DNA from: 73-13 sp035555435
GTDB lineage: Bacteria > Actinomycetota > Actinomycetes > Actinomycetales > Microbacteriaceae
Length of the DNA: 48,425 nucleotides
NCBI GenBank assembly: GCA_035555435.1
Contig: DATMGN010000001.1
Span: 1-48,425, forward strand
Reading direction: 5' to 3'
The position numbers and the translations under genes are program-made. Shown piece after piece: positions 1-8,568 of the stretch; the stretch's first letter is position 1; every line of letters begins with the position of its first letter. The notes under the pieces are model-generated. The model worked only from the letters and a program-made list of their open reading frames with translations. It was not told the DNA's origin and did no database searches.

Positions 1-629
1 CCGGCGTTCTGGGCGCCCCGGCGCAGCGCCGGGAGCGTGACCTGCTCGACGTAGGCGCGCGTCGTGAACGGGTGGGCGACGAGACCGTCCGCGACCTCGC
101 CCGTGACCTCCGTCATCTTCTCCCCCACGGCCGCGAGCCACACGGGCGGCTGCCCGTACGGGTTGGGGCCTGGGTCGAAGACGGGGTTCATGAGCGTGTG
201 CGTGTAGAACTCGCCGCGGAAGGACGGACGCTCGCCCGACTCGAAGGACGTCCAGATCGCGCGCACCGCCTCGACGAACTCGCGCATCCGGGCGGCGGGA
301 CGACTCCAGGGCATCGAGAACCGCTTCTCGATGTGGGGCTGGACCTGGGAGCCGAGGCCGAGGATGAGTCGGCCTGCGGAGAGCTCCTGGATGTCGTTCG
401 CGGCCATCGCGACCGTCATGGGGTTGCGGGAGAACGCGACCGTGATGGCGCTGAAGAGGTCAACGCGCTGCGTCGCCTCGGCGGCGAGGGTCAGTGAGAC
501 GAACGAGTCGTGCTTCGTCTCCGTGAGGATGACGCCGTCGGCGCCGAGCTCCTCGGCCTGGCGGGCGTGGGCGGCCGTGTTGAGGAGACTCGCGGACAGG
601 TCCCCTCCCGCGTCGATGCGAAAGGTCAT
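1..629 (-). CDS. LLM-class F420-dependent oxidoreductase, C-terminus cut by window edge
   Basis: Flavin/deazaflavin oxidoreductase of the bacterial luciferase-like superfamily, probably the TIGR03617-type subgroup. The protein reads MTFRIDAGGDLSASLLN from an ATG at 627-629 and stays open to base 1, giving about 209 residues of an expected 300 or more. Visible hallmarks are the strand with GADGVILTETKHDS, AITVAFSRNPMTVAMAA, the segment LSAGRLILGLGSQVQPHIEKRF typical of F420-binding LLM proteins, and PPVWLAAVGEKMTEVTGEVADGL. It is divergent from the carbonic anhydrase gene with only 30 bp between the start codons. The substrate cannot be told. Superfamily placement is firm; use of F420 rather than FMN is inferred from the motif style and from F420 biosynthesis genes elsewhere in the window. 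Confidence 0.85.
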   Translation of the reverse strand, partial: MTFRIDAGGDLSASLLNTAAHARQAEELGADGVILTETKHDSFVSLTLAAEATQRVDLFSAITVAFSRNPMTVAMAANDIQELSAGRLILGLGSQVQPHIEKRFSMPWSRPAARMREFVEAVRAIWTSFESGERPSFRGEFYTHTLMNPVFDPGPNPYGQPPVWLAAVGEKMTEVTGEVADGLVAHPFTTRAYVEQVTLPALRRGAQNA

Positions 630-646
630 GGACCCAGTCTTCCAGC

Positions 647-652
647 TAGCCT
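647..652 (+). promoter_or_regulatory. -10 element (TAGCCT), leaderless promoter of the carbonic anhydrase gene
   Basis: TAGCCT lies 7 nt before the ATG at 660. This matches the actinobacterial TANNNT box at the distance expected when transcription starts on the start codon. There is no Shine-Dalgarno sequence in the short gap. Confidence 0.55.
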
Positions 653-659
653 CGGACGC

Positions 660-1178
660 ATGGCACTCATCGTGGATTTCGACGGCAAGACCCCCAGCAT
701 CGACCCGAGCGCGTGGATCGCACCGAACGCGACGCTGATCGGCGACGTGACCGTCGGACCCGGCGCCTCTGTCTGGTACGGCGCGGTGCTCCGCGGCGAC
801 ATGGACCGGATCGTCCTCGGCGCGGGCTCGAACCTGCAGGACAACGTCGTCGTCCACACCGACTGGGGCGTCCCCTCGATCATCGGGGAGAACGTCGGCG
901 TCGGCCACGCGGCGATCATCCACGGCACGACGATCGGCGACGGCTGCCTCATCGGCATGGGCGCCAAGCTGCTCAATCACTCCGTCGTCGGCGCGGGCGC
1001 GTTCGTCGCCGCGGGTGCGCTCGTGCTGGAGGGCCAGCACATCGAGGCGGGCCACGTCGCGATGGGCGTGCCGGCGAAGGATCGCGGCGCGATGGAGCAG
1101 GCCATGGCCGAGCGAGTGCGTACGAACGCGTTCAACTACCAGGAGCTCGCCGCCAGGTACCGCGACGAGGGCCGCTAA
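660..1178 (+). CDS. gamma-carbonic anhydrase-like hexapeptide protein
   Basis: Left-handed beta-helix protein of 172 residues, close to the usual 170-180 for the PaaY/YrdA/CaiE-type gamma carbonic anhydrase family. Hexapeptide repeats run from about residue 20 to 140 (IGDVTVGPGASVWYGAVLRGD, IGENVGVGHAAIIHG, IGDGCLIGMGAKLL). The three candidate zinc-ligand histidines are His66 (VVHTD), His83 (VGHAA) and His88 (IIHGT). The family hydrates CO2 or acts as acyl/thioesterase partners, so the exact activity is open. ATG 660 is chosen because a -10 box sits 7 nt upstream and the protein starts at the family's normal N-terminus. Its stop codon overlaps the convergent ftsY stop by 3 bases. Confidence 0.88.
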   Translation: MALIVDFDGKTPSIDPSAWIAPNATLIGDVTVGPGASVWYGAVLRGDMDRIVLGAGSNLQDNVVVHTDWGVPSIIGENVGVGHAAIIHGTTIGDGCLIGMGAKLLNHSVVGAGAFVAAGALVLEGQHIEAGHVAMGVPAKDRGAMEQAMAERVRTNAFNYQELAARYRDEGR

Positions 1179-2053
1179 GCGAGCAGCTGCGCGACGAACG
1201 AGACGGGGCTGAAGCCGCTGAGGTCCCCGATGCCCTCGCCCGTGCCGACGAGCTTGACGGGGATGCCGGTGCGCTCCTGGACGGCGAAGACGAAGCCGCC
1301 CTTCGCCGAGCCATCGAGCTTGGTGAGCACGAGACCGGTGATGCCGGCCGCGTCGATGAACGCCTGCGCCTGCGCGAGCCCGTTCTGTCCCGTCGTCGCG
1401 TCGAGGACGAGCAGGACCTCGGCAATCGCGCTGTCGGGCCCGAGCGCCTTCTCGACGGAACGGCGGATCTTGGCGAGCTCGTCCATGAGCCCGGCCTTCG
1501 TCTGCAGTCGGCCCGCGGTATCGACGATCACGATCTCGGTGCCCTGCTGCCGCGCGAACTCGATCGTCTGGTAGGCGACCGACGCGGGGTCCTGGCCTTC
1601 CTGCTGCGGCCGCACGAGCTGCGCGCCGGCGCGCTCGGCCCACGTCGCGACCTGGTCGACCGCCGCCGCGCGGAACGTGTCGGCCGCGCCGATGACGACG
1701 CTGCGCCCGCGGTCCCCGATGAACTTCGCGAGCTTGCCGATCGTGGTCGTCTTGCCGACGCCGTTGACGCCCACGACGAGAATGACGGCGGGACGCGCCG
1801 AGAGCGTCAGCGTCGGGTCGAGCCGCGCGAGCCGCTCCTCGAGGATCTCGCGCAACTGGCGCTGCAGGTCCTTCGGGTCGGTCGTGCGGTAGCGCTCCGC
1901 CTGGGCGCGCAGGTCCTCGATGACCTGCTCGGTGAGGTCGGGACCGAAGTCGGCCGTGTAGAGCGCCGTCTCGAGGTCGTCCCACGTGTCCTCGTCGATC
2001 GTCGGCTTCGCGAACATGCCGCGCAGGGCGCCGCCGAGGGACCAGGAAGCCAT
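1175..2053 (-). CDS. ftsY: signal recognition particle receptor FtsY
   Basis: SRP-receptor GTPase that docks the SRP-ribosome complex at the membrane. The 292-residue protein begins MASWSLGGALRGMFAKPTID and has an NG domain with little acidic A domain, as in many actinobacteria. Visible GTPase motifs are G1 VVGVNGVGKTTT, DTFRAAA, G3 VDTAGRL and G4 LTKLDGSAKGG. The reading frame stays open far upstream, but ATG 2053 is taken because TACGCT (2060-2065) lies exactly 6 nt before it and the sequence upstream has no FtsY character. In many relatives ftsY directly follows smc; here a sulfite-oxidase-fold gene lies between them. Confidence 0.95.
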   Translation of the reverse strand: MASWSLGGALRGMFAKPTIDEDTWDDLETALYTADFGPDLTEQVIEDLRAQAERYRTTDPKDLQRQLREILEERLARLDPTLTLSARPAVILVVGVNGVGKTTTIGKLAKFIGDRGRSVVIGAADTFRAAAVDQVATWAERAGAQLVRPQQEGQDPASVAYQTIEFARQQGTEIVIVDTAGRLQTKAGLMDELAKIRRSVEKALGPDSAIAEVLLVLDATTGQNGLAQAQAFIDAAGITGLVLTKLDGSAKGGFVFAVQERTGIPVKLVGTGEGIGDLSGFSPVSFVAQLLA

Positions 2054-2059
2054 GCTTCG

Positions 2060-2065
2060 AGCGTA
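2060..2065 (-). promoter_or_regulatory. -10 element (TACGCT), leaderless promoter of ftsY
   Basis: On the minus strand TACGCT is followed by 6 nt and the ftsY ATG. It fits TANNNT with transcription starting at the start codon. The box decides the ftsY start. Confidence 0.55.
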
Positions 2066-2073
2066 TTCGCTCC

Positions 2074-3678
2074 TCAGCCTTCCACGCGCACGGCGAACGA
2101 GTGATGCCCTGTCGCACCGTCCGGAATGCCGCCCTGACGCGCGGCGGTCTGCACCTCGCCGTCGGCGCCGATCGCCCGCACCGCGAGCGTGTGGTGACCG
2201 GCCGTCGCCTCCCACGGCAGGTGCCACTGGACCCAGGTGTCGATCCCGATCGCCGCCGCGAGCTCGGCCGCCAGCCACGGCCCTTCGTCGACGCGCACCT
2301 CGACCCCGGCGATGCCGGTGAAGGGGTGCCAGGCGACGCCGGCGAGCTGCATCGGCCCTGCCTGGAGGGCGACGCCGGGCTGCGGCACGTCGATGCGGCT
2401 CTGCAGGCGGACGGGGGCGCGCGGCGCCCAGCCGTACGTCGTCCAGTAGGCGGTGCGCCGGTCGAAGCGCGTCAGCTCGATGTCGGTGACCCACTTCGTC
2501 GCGGACACGTAGCCGTACAGGCCCGGGACGATCATTCGGACCGGTGCGCCGTGCTCCGGCGGCAGCGGGACGCCGTTCATCCCGATGGCGAGGATCGCCG
2601 AGCGCTCGGGGTCGCGCAGCGTCTCGAGCGGCGTGCTCGCGGTCCAGCCGTCGACGCTCGTGGAGAACGCCATGTCGGATTCCGGGAGCGGGCCGGCGAG
2701 ATCGAGGATCGGAGCGATGCGGGTGCCCAGCCAGCGCGCATTGCCGGCGTACTCGCCGCCGATCGGGTTGGAGACGCACACGAGCGTCACGTCGAACTCC
2801 TCGAACTCGAACGACACGAGGTCGTCCCAGCCGAGCTCGAGCTCCTGCCCGACGAGTCCGTGGATGCGCAGTCGCCAGTCCTCCGGCGCCAGCTTGGGGA
2901 CGACGAACGCGGTGTCGACCCGGTAGAAGTCGGCGACGGGTGTCACGACGGGTGTGAGCCCGGGGATGGCGAGTTCGGCGGCGGCGGGGATGGGCGGCAG
3001 TGGCCGCGCGGGGACCGGCAGGCGCAGCGCCGACGCGATGGCGCTGCCGGCACGGCCGAGACCGCTCATCGTCGCGCCCCCGACCGCGGCGAGGGCGCCG
3101 ACGAGCGTGAGGCCGCCGGCCCAGGCGAGGAATGCGCGGCGCCCCACCTCCGGCGCGGCCGGGGCGGGCTCGGCGGCCTCGAGCGCGTCGGACGCCGCCG
3201 CTTCGGGCACGTCGGGCACCGCCGCGAGCACGCCGACCGGTCGGCGACGCAGGGCTCGGGGCAGCAGGCGGAACGCGAGGACCGCGACGACGACGCCCAC
3301 GAGACCCGGGAGCCCGCTCATCGCGTTCCCGCCGCGCAGCAGTGCGGCGAGGAGTCCGGCCGCCCCGAACGCCACGACGATGATCATGCCCATCGGCGGC
3401 CGGACGCGCTCGACGAGCCCCGCGACAGCGCCGAGCCCGACCACGACGAGGACGATCGAGACGAGGATCGCGACCTTGTCCCACGACCCGAAGAGCTGGA
3501 TGCCGAGCTCGATGGCCCAAGTGGGCGCGAGCTCGATGAGGACGCCCCCGACCGCCGCGATGGGGCTCGCGTGCGGCGGGATCGCGCCGGCGACCAGCTC
3601 ACCCGCGCCGAGCCCGGCGACGACCGCGGTGATGCCGCGCAGAGCCGCATCGCCCTTCGTCTGGGTCCCGCGGGCCAT
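2074..3678 (-). CDS. membrane-anchored molybdopterin (sulfite oxidase-fold) oxidoreductase
   Basis: Protein of 534 residues with two parts. Residues 15-140 contain about four hydrophobic segments (for example VAILVSIVLVVVGLGAVAGL). After a charged, Ala/Pro-rich linker, a further hydrophobic stretch preceded by GRRAFLAWAGGL (from residue 179) resembles a twin-arginine signal. From about 240 on is the SUOX fold: the Moco-ligating cysteine is Cys301 in LVCVSNPIGGEYAGN, followed by the dimerisation-domain segment WHPFTGIAGVEVRVDEGPW. The family oxidises sulfite or reduces sulfoxide-type substrates outside the cytoplasm; the substrate is unknown. A good ribosome site, GGAGGTGGCGA, precedes the ATG at 3678. 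It lies between smc and ftsY, where many relatives have nothing. Confidence 0.88.
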   Translation of the reverse strand: MARGTQTKGDAALRGITAVVAGLGAGELVAGAIPPHASPIAAVGGVLIELAPTWAIELGIQLFGSWDKVAILVSIVLVVVGLGAVAGLVERVRPPMGMIIVVAFGAAGLLAALLRGGNAMSGLPGLVGVVVAVLAFRLLPRALRRRPVGVLAAVPDVPEAAASDALEAAEPAPAAPEVGRRAFLAWAGGLTLVGALAAVGGATMSGLGRAGSAIASALRLPVPARPLPPIPAAAELAIPGLTPVVTPVADFYRVDTAFVVPKLAPEDWRLRIHGLVGQELELGWDDLVSFEFEEFDVTLVCVSNPIGGEYAGNARWLGTRIAPILDLAGPLPESDMAFSTSVDGWTASTPLETLRDPERSAILAIGMNGVPLPPEHGAPVRMIVPGLYGYVSATKWVTDIELTRFDRRTAYWTTYGWAPRAPVRLQSRIDVPQPGVALQAGPMQLAGVAWHPFTGIAGVEVRVDEGPWLAAELAAAIGIDTWVQWHLPWEATAGHHTLAVRAIGADGEVQTAARQGGIPDGATGHHSFAVRVEG

Positions 3679-3712
3679 TCGCCACCTCCGCGGGGTCAGA
3701 CTACGCCGCGGT

Positions 3713-6700
3713 TCAGGCGCTCGCTCGCTCCTCGCGTTCTGCCACCCGCTGCCCGACGACGGCGGACACGCCGTCCTGGCGCATGCTCACGCCGTAGAGG
3801 GCGTCGGCGATCTCCATCGTGCGCTTCTGATGGGTGATGACGATGAGCTGCGAGTGCTCGCGGAGGTCCTCGAAGACCGTGAGCAGCCGGCCCAGGTTCG
3901 CGTCGTCGAGCGCCGCCTCGACCTCGTCCATGATGTAGAACGGCGAGGGACGGGCCTTGAAGATCGCGACGAGCAGCGCGACCGCCGCGAGGGAGCGCTC
4001 ACCGCCCGAGAGCAGCGAGAGCCGCTCGATCTTCTTGCCGGCCGGCCGGACCGAGACCTCGATGCCTGTCGTGAGCAGATTGTCGGGGTCGGTCAGCGCG
4101 ATCGAGCCCGTGCCGCCCGGGAACAGGATGGGGAAGATCTCCGCGAACGCCGCGCGGGTGTCCTCGAACGCGGCGGCGAAGATGTCCTGCATCCGCCCGT
4201 CGATCTCCTCGATGATGCTGAGCAGGTCCTCGCGCGTCTTCTGCAGGTCGACGAGCTGCTCCTGCAGGAACCTGTGGCGCTGCTCGAGCGCCTCGAACTC
4301 CTCCAGCGCGAGCGGGTTGACTCGGCCGAGCTGCGCGAGCCGGCGCTCGGCGGCGGCGAGTCGCGCCTGCTCGGCGGCGCGATCGAAGTCGTCGTTGCCG
4401 CTGCCGTGCTCCGCGACGAGGATCTCCTCCTCGAGCCCGAGCTCCTCGGCCGCGCGCTCGATGAGCGACGACAGGTGCAGCTTCTTCTCGTACACCTGCA
4501 TCTCGAGGCCGTGGACCGTCTCCGCGGCGCTCGTGAGCCGCGCGCGCAGCTGCCCCTCCTGCCCGCGGAGCGCGAGCAGCTCCTCGTTCTGCTTCGAGCG
4601 CTCCGCCTCGCGCGCCGCGAGCTCGACGCGCGCCTGCGCGACCGAGCGATCGAGCGAGTCGAGGACCGCCGGAATGCGGTCCGCGACATCGCGCGCAGCG
4701 TCGAGCTGGTGCCGGCGCAACACCGCGGCACGGGCCGCCTCGTCCGCGGCGGCGCGCTCGCGCTGGAGCTGCGCGCCAAGCTCCTCGGCGCGGGTCCGCT
4801 CGGCCCGCACGCGCTCGCGCACCGTCTCCAGCGCGATCCGCGCCTCGAGCTCGACGGCGCGCTTGGCCTCGAGATCGGCGAGCAGCTCGTCGCGCTGCGA
4901 GGCGTCGAGCATGGGCCGCGGCTTCGCCGCGAAGGCACCGTGCTCGCCCGTCGCCCGCTCGACCTCGGCCTCGGCGAGCTGCACCGTGGCTGTCGCCTCC
5001 GCGAGCGCCGCCGCGAAGCGCTCGCGCTCCGCCTCCGCCGCCTCCGCCTGCTTGCGGAGCGCGCCGAGACGCTCGGAGCGGGCCGCGACGAGCGAGTCGT
5101 GCTCGCGCAGCCGGGTGAGCGCCTGCTGCGATGCGGCCCGCGCGGCGTCGAGGGCGCGACGCGCGTCCTCGATCGCGCCGGCGGTCCGCTCGATCTCGAC
5201 CGTGACCTCGGACAGTCGTCGCTGGGCCGTGTCCCGCTCGCTCAGCAGCTCGAGCCGGGAGCGCTTGGCGCCGGTGCCGCCGCGCAGCACGAGCGGGGAC
5301 TCGATATCGCCCTCGCGGGTGACCTCGGTGCCGGCGATGAGCGCGAGCACCCCGGGCGGCGCGTCCAGGACGTGGGGCACCGGCCGGCGCGTCACCCCTG
5401 CCGGATGCGCGATGACGACCTCGACGCGGCCGAGGTCGTGCTCGCGCGCGTGCGCGACCGCGGCGCGTGCCGCGAGGAGGTCCTGCGCGAGCACCGCGTC
5501 GGCGAGCGAGCCGAGCGCTGCGGCGATCCCCGCCTCCCAGCCCGACTCGACCTTGACATGGTCGGAGACGAGCCCCAGCACGCCCGGGAGTTCCGCGGCG
5601 ACGAGCGCCGCGGACCCGTCCCGGCCGTCGAGGGCGCTCGTCAGTGCAGATGCCCGCGCGGCGAGCGCGTCGCGCTCCCGCTCATCGGCATGCTGCGCGT
5701 CCCGCAGCGCGTCGAGCTCGGAGCCGAGCCGGGTGACGTCGTCCTCCGCCAGGCGATAGGCGGCCTCGAGCTCCGACTGATCGAGGGACCCGGCCGGCCC
5801 CACCTCGGCCTCCGCCTCGGCGAGCGCGCTCGCGGCCTCGACCCGACGCTCCTCGGCCGCGGCGATCGCGTGCTCCTGACGGAGCTGATCGCCGCGCGCT
5901 GCCGCGAGCTTCGACCTGGCGACGTCGAGGCGCGCGGCGAGGCCCGCGAGCTCGAGGTCGTGGCGCGACACGAGCGCGGACTGCGCGGCGATCTCCTCGT
6001 CGAGCGCATCGAGGGCGGCCCGCGCGAGCGCCGTCGCGCTCGCCGCCGAGCCGACGACCTGCTCCGCCGTGACGACCTCGCCCGTGAGCCGCTCGGCCTC
6101 CGCCCGGGCCGCCTCCACGGCGTCCGGCGAGACCGTGACCCCGATCGCCTCGGGCACCTGCGCGAGCAGCGTGACGCGCTGCACCGCGAGCGTCGAGAGG
6201 CTGCGCAGGCGCTCCTGGACGCTTTCCAGCGAGTGCGCGACGCTGCGCGCCTCGTCGACGCGCGGACCGATCTGCTCCGCTTCCAGGCGCTTCGCCCGGA
6301 GCGCCGCCTGATCGAGCTGCTCCTGCAGCACGATGCGCTCCGTCTTGCGCTCGTGCTCGCTGCGAGCGACGTCGGCGATCTCGGCGCGCAGCGCCACGAT
6401 CTCATGCGCGAGCAGGCGTGCGCGAGCATCGCGCACCTCGGCCTGGATCTCCGCCGCCTGCTTCGCGACCTCCGCCTGCTGGCCGAGCGGTCGCAGCTGG
6501 CGCCGCAGCTCGCCGGCGAGGTCGGAGAGGCGAGTGAGGTTCGTCTGCATCGCGTCGAGCTTGCGCAGGGTCTTCTCCTTGCGCCGACGATGCTTGAGGA
6601 TGCCCGCCGCCTCCTCGATGAAGCCGCGGCGATCCTCGGGCGAGGCGTGCAGCACCTGGTCGAGCTGGCCCTGCCCGACAATGACGTGCATCTCTCGGCC

Positions 6701-7099
6701 GAGGCCCGAGTCGCTCAGCAGCTCCTGCACGTCAAGGAGCCGGCACGATTCGCCGTTGATCGCGTACTCGCTGCCGCCGTTGCGAAAGAGCGTGCGCGAG
6801 ATCGTGACCTCGCTGTAGTCGATCGGCAGCGCGCCGTCCGCGTTGTCGATCGTGAGCTGCACCTCGGCGCGGCCGAGGGGCGAGCGCGTCGACGTCCCGG
6901 CGAAGATGACGTCCTCCATCTTGCCGCCGCGCAGCGTCTTCGCGCCCTGCTCGCCCATGACCCAGGCGAGCGCGTCGACGACGTTGGACTTGCCGGAGCC
7001 GTTGGGCCCGACGACGCAGGTGACGCCCGGCTCGAACTGGAACGTCGTCGGCTGGGCGAACGACTTGAAGCCCTTGATCGTCAGGGTCTTCAGGTACAT
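3713..7099 (-). CDS. smc: chromosome segregation ATPase SMC
   Basis: Structural maintenance of chromosomes protein of 1128 residues that organises and segregates the nucleoid with ScpA/ScpB. The N-terminal head has MYLKTLTIKGFKSFA and Walker A GPNGSGKS. Long heptad coiled coils flank a hinge around residues 490-650 (LPGVLGLVSDHVKVESGWEAG). The C-terminal head has the ABC signature LLSGGERSLAAVALL and Walker B FYIMDEVEAALDD. ATG 7099 is chosen over the upstream in-frame ATG because MYLK is the canonical SMC start and TACCCT lies 7 nt upstream. The very Arg/Glu-rich open frame on the opposite strand is a compositional shadow. Confidence 0.97.
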   Translation of the reverse strand: MYLKTLTIKGFKSFAQPTTFQFEPGVTCVVGPNGSGKSNVVDALAWVMGEQGAKTLRGGKMEDVIFAGTSTRSPLGRAEVQLTIDNADGALPIDYSEVTISRTLFRNGGSEYAINGESCRLLDVQELLSDSGLGREMHVIVGQGQLDQVLHASPEDRRGFIEEAAGILKHRRRKEKTLRKLDAMQTNLTRLSDLAGELRRQLRPLGQQAEVAKQAAEIQAEVRDARARLLAHEIVALRAEIADVARSEHERKTERIVLQEQLDQAALRAKRLEAEQIGPRVDEARSVAHSLESVQERLRSLSTLAVQRVTLLAQVPEAIGVTVSPDAVEAARAEAERLTGEVVTAEQVVGSAASATALARAALDALDEEIAAQSALVSRHDLELAGLAARLDVARSKLAAARGDQLRQEHAIAAAEERRVEAASALAEAEAEVGPAGSLDQSELEAAYRLAEDDVTRLGSELDALRDAQHADERERDALAARASALTSALDGRDGSAALVAAELPGVLGLVSDHVKVESGWEAGIAAALGSLADAVLAQDLLAARAAVAHAREHDLGRVEVVIAHPAGVTRRPVPHVLDAPPGVLALIAGTEVTREGDIESPLVLRGGTGAKRSRLELLSERDTAQRRLSEVTVEIERTAGAIEDARRALDAARAASQQALTRLREHDSLVAARSERLGALRKQAEAAEAERERFAAALAEATATVQLAEAEVERATGEHGAFAAKPRPMLDASQRDELLADLEAKRAVELEARIALETVRERVRAERTRAEELGAQLQRERAAADEAARAAVLRRHQLDAARDVADRIPAVLDSLDRSVAQARVELAAREAERSKQNEELLALRGQEGQLRARLTSAAETVHGLEMQVYEKKLHLSSLIERAAEELGLEEEILVAEHGSGNDDFDRAAEQARLAAAERRLAQLGRVNPLALEEFEALEQRHRFLQEQLVDLQKTREDLLSIIEEIDGRMQDIFAAAFEDTRAAFAEIFPILFPGGTGSIALTDPDNLLTTGIEVSVRPAGKKIERLSLLSGGERSLAAVALLVAIFKARPSPFYIMDEVEAALDDANLGRLLTVFEDLREHSQLIVITHQKRTMEIADALYGVSMRQDGVSAVVGQRVAEREERASA

Positions 7100-7106
7100 G
7101 GGTTCG

Positions 7107-7112
7107 AGGGTA
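7107..7112 (-). promoter_or_regulatory. -10 element (TACCCT), leaderless promoter of smc
   Basis: Minus-strand TACCCT is followed by 7 nt and the smc ATG. There is no ribosome-binding site between them, consistent with a leaderless mRNA. Confidence 0.5.
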
Positions 7113-7189
7113 TCGGCGCCCGCGCCCGTCACCCGGGCGGTGTACGGCGCGTAACCCTCACGCTTTGGTCGAAACTCCTCGGCGCGGAC

Positions 7190-7549
7190 TCAGCGCTTGA
7201 CGCGCGTGTCGCGCCCGACCGTCTCCGCGGGGCGCACGACGACGCCCGGCGCGACCTGCGCGCGAGATCCGATCCTGGCGTTGTGGCCGACCGACGCGTG
7301 GCGGCCGACACGCGCGCCGGCGCCGACGATCGCGAACGCGTCGAGCACGGCGTCCTCCTCGATCCACGCGCCTTCGTACACCTGGGCGCCGACCGCGACC
7401 TGCGCGCCGGCCTCGACGTAGGCGCCGCGGCTCACGAGCGCGGTGGGGTGGACCTGCGCGCCGACGGCGACGAAGCCGCGGCCGTTGGCGTGCCGACGGT
7501 ACTTGGTGACGCTGCCGTCCTCGCGTTCGACCTCGATCAACGTGCTCAT
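7190..7549 (-). CDS. small hexapeptide-repeat (left-handed beta-helix) protein
   Basis: Protein of 119 residues: a short N-terminal strand region (MSTLIEVEREDGSVTKYRRHANG), then about seven hexapeptide turns from residue 27 to the C-terminus (VAVGAQVHPTALVSRGAYVEAGAQVAVGAQVYEG and onward). It has no acyltransferase catalytic His environment or CoA-binding extension that I can recognise, so it may be a structural or assembly protein rather than an enzyme. The start at 7549 is set by the ribosome site GGAGG, 7 nt upstream. It lies between mutM and smc, which are often adjacent in relatives, so this looks like a local insertion. Function unknown. Confidence 0.75.
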   Translation of the reverse strand: MSTLIEVEREDGSVTKYRRHANGRGFVAVGAQVHPTALVSRGAYVEAGAQVAVGAQVYEGAWIEEDAVLDAFAIVGAGARVGRHASVGHNARIGSRAQVAPGVVVRPAETVGRDTRVKR

Positions 7550-7643
7550 GGGGAAACCTCCGACCGGCGTTCGGGAAATCGCCGACGAAATATTCAACCG
7601 GGTGACCCTGAGCGGCATTCCCAGGTGGCGCGGCCGGACGCGC

Positions 7644-8492
7644 TCAGCGGATGCGCTGGCAGTGGCGGCAGTAGTGCGAGCCGCGGTTCATGAAGGTCTC
7701 GCGCACCATCGGGCGTCCGCAGCGCAGGCACGGCTGGTCTTGACGCGCATACGCCGTGAGGGAGCGCGAGAAGTAGCCCGACTGACCGTTGACGTGGACG
7801 TACAGCTCGTCGAACGAGGTGCCGCCCTCGGCGAGCGCCCGCGTCATGACATCGCGCACCGCGGCGAGCAGACGGCCCGCCGCGACGGCCGAGAGCGCCT
7901 CGGTCGGCTGGCGCGGATGCACGCGGGCCGCCCAGAGCGCCTCGTCGGCGTAGATATTGCCGATGCCCGACACGAGTGTCTGGTCGAGGAGGGCGCGCTT
8001 CGTCTCGGTGCGCTTGGCCCGGATCCGGCGGACGAAGTCGCGGTCGGAGAACGCCGGGTCCAGGGGATCGCGGGCGATGTGGGCGACCTGGGATGGGATG
8101 CGTTCGGCCGGGCGCATCTCGACGAGGGGGTCGAGGGCGAGCGAGCCGAAGATCCGCTGGTCGGCGAAGTCGACGCGGGTGCCGTCCTCGAGCGCGATCC
8201 GCACCCGCAGGTGACGATCGTCGCCGCTCGGGTCGACGAGGACCTGCCCCGACATGCCGAGGTGGACGAGGAGCGCCGTGTCGGCATCGGGGATCGGCAC
8301 CCAGAGGAACTTGCCGCGGCGCTGCGGCTCGGACAGCCGGGCGCCGGTGAGCCGCCCGACGAAGTCGTCGGGGCCCGCCGCGTGGCGGCGCAGCGAGCGA
8401 GGCTCGAGGACGGTGACCGCCGCGACCCGCGCGCCGGTCACGTACGGGGCCAGGCCGCGGCGGACGACCTCGACCTCGGGGAGCTCTGGCAC
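7644..8492 (-). CDS. mutM: formamidopyrimidine-DNA glycosylase
   Basis: Bifunctional DNA glycosylase/AP lyase that removes oxidised purines such as 8-oxoguanine. The 282-residue protein starts (GTG) with PELPEVEVVRRGL, so the catalytic proline and glutamate follow the initiator Met. The helix-two-turn-helix region is IGNIYADEALWAARVHPRQP, and the C-terminal zinc finger has CLRC and CRHC pairs (CLRCGRPMVRETFMNRGSHYCRHCQ region). Length and order are normal for Fpg. It follows rnc by 30 bp in the same direction, the usual actinobacterial rnc-mutM pair. The short gap and its ribosome-site region are made of REP-like repeat sequence. Confidence 0.96.
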   Translation of the reverse strand: MPELPEVEVVRRGLAPYVTGARVAAVTVLEPRSLRRHAAGPDDFVGRLTGARLSEPQRRGKFLWVPIPDADTALLVHLGMSGQVLVDPSGDDRHLRVRIALEDGTRVDFADQRIFGSLALDPLVEMRPAERIPSQVAHIARDPLDPAFSDRDFVRRIRAKRTETKRALLDQTLVSGIGNIYADEALWAARVHPRQPTEALSAVAAGRLLAAVRDVMTRALAEGGTSFDELYVHVNGQSGYFSRSLTAYARQDQPCLRCGRPMVRETFMNRGSHYCRHCQRIR

Positions 8493-8498
8493 GGGGCG

Positions 8499-8568
8499 CC
8501 CTTCGACTCGCCTACGACTCGCTCAGGGAGCCGCGTTGCGGGCCGAGCCGGCCGCATTACGGGCCGAG
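8499..8568 (+). repeat. REP-like repeat extending into the 3' end of rnc
   Basis: CTTCGACTCGC..ACTCGCTCAGGGA (about 8501-8530) is a member of the repeat family seen at 10.1, 22.4, 26.3 and 41.2 kb. It is followed by a short degenerate tandem ((G)CGTTGCGGGCCGAG / GCATTACGGGCCGAG). Together they provide the rnc stop codon and encode the last residues of RNase III (GSARNAAGSARNAAP). Confidence 0.7.

Noticed and set aside
2954..7693. A very long plus-strand open frame opposite smc (about 1579 codons)
   Set aside because: It is Arg/Glu/Leu-rich shadow sequence created by high-GC codon bias of smc on the other strand, with no domain likeness or promoter.
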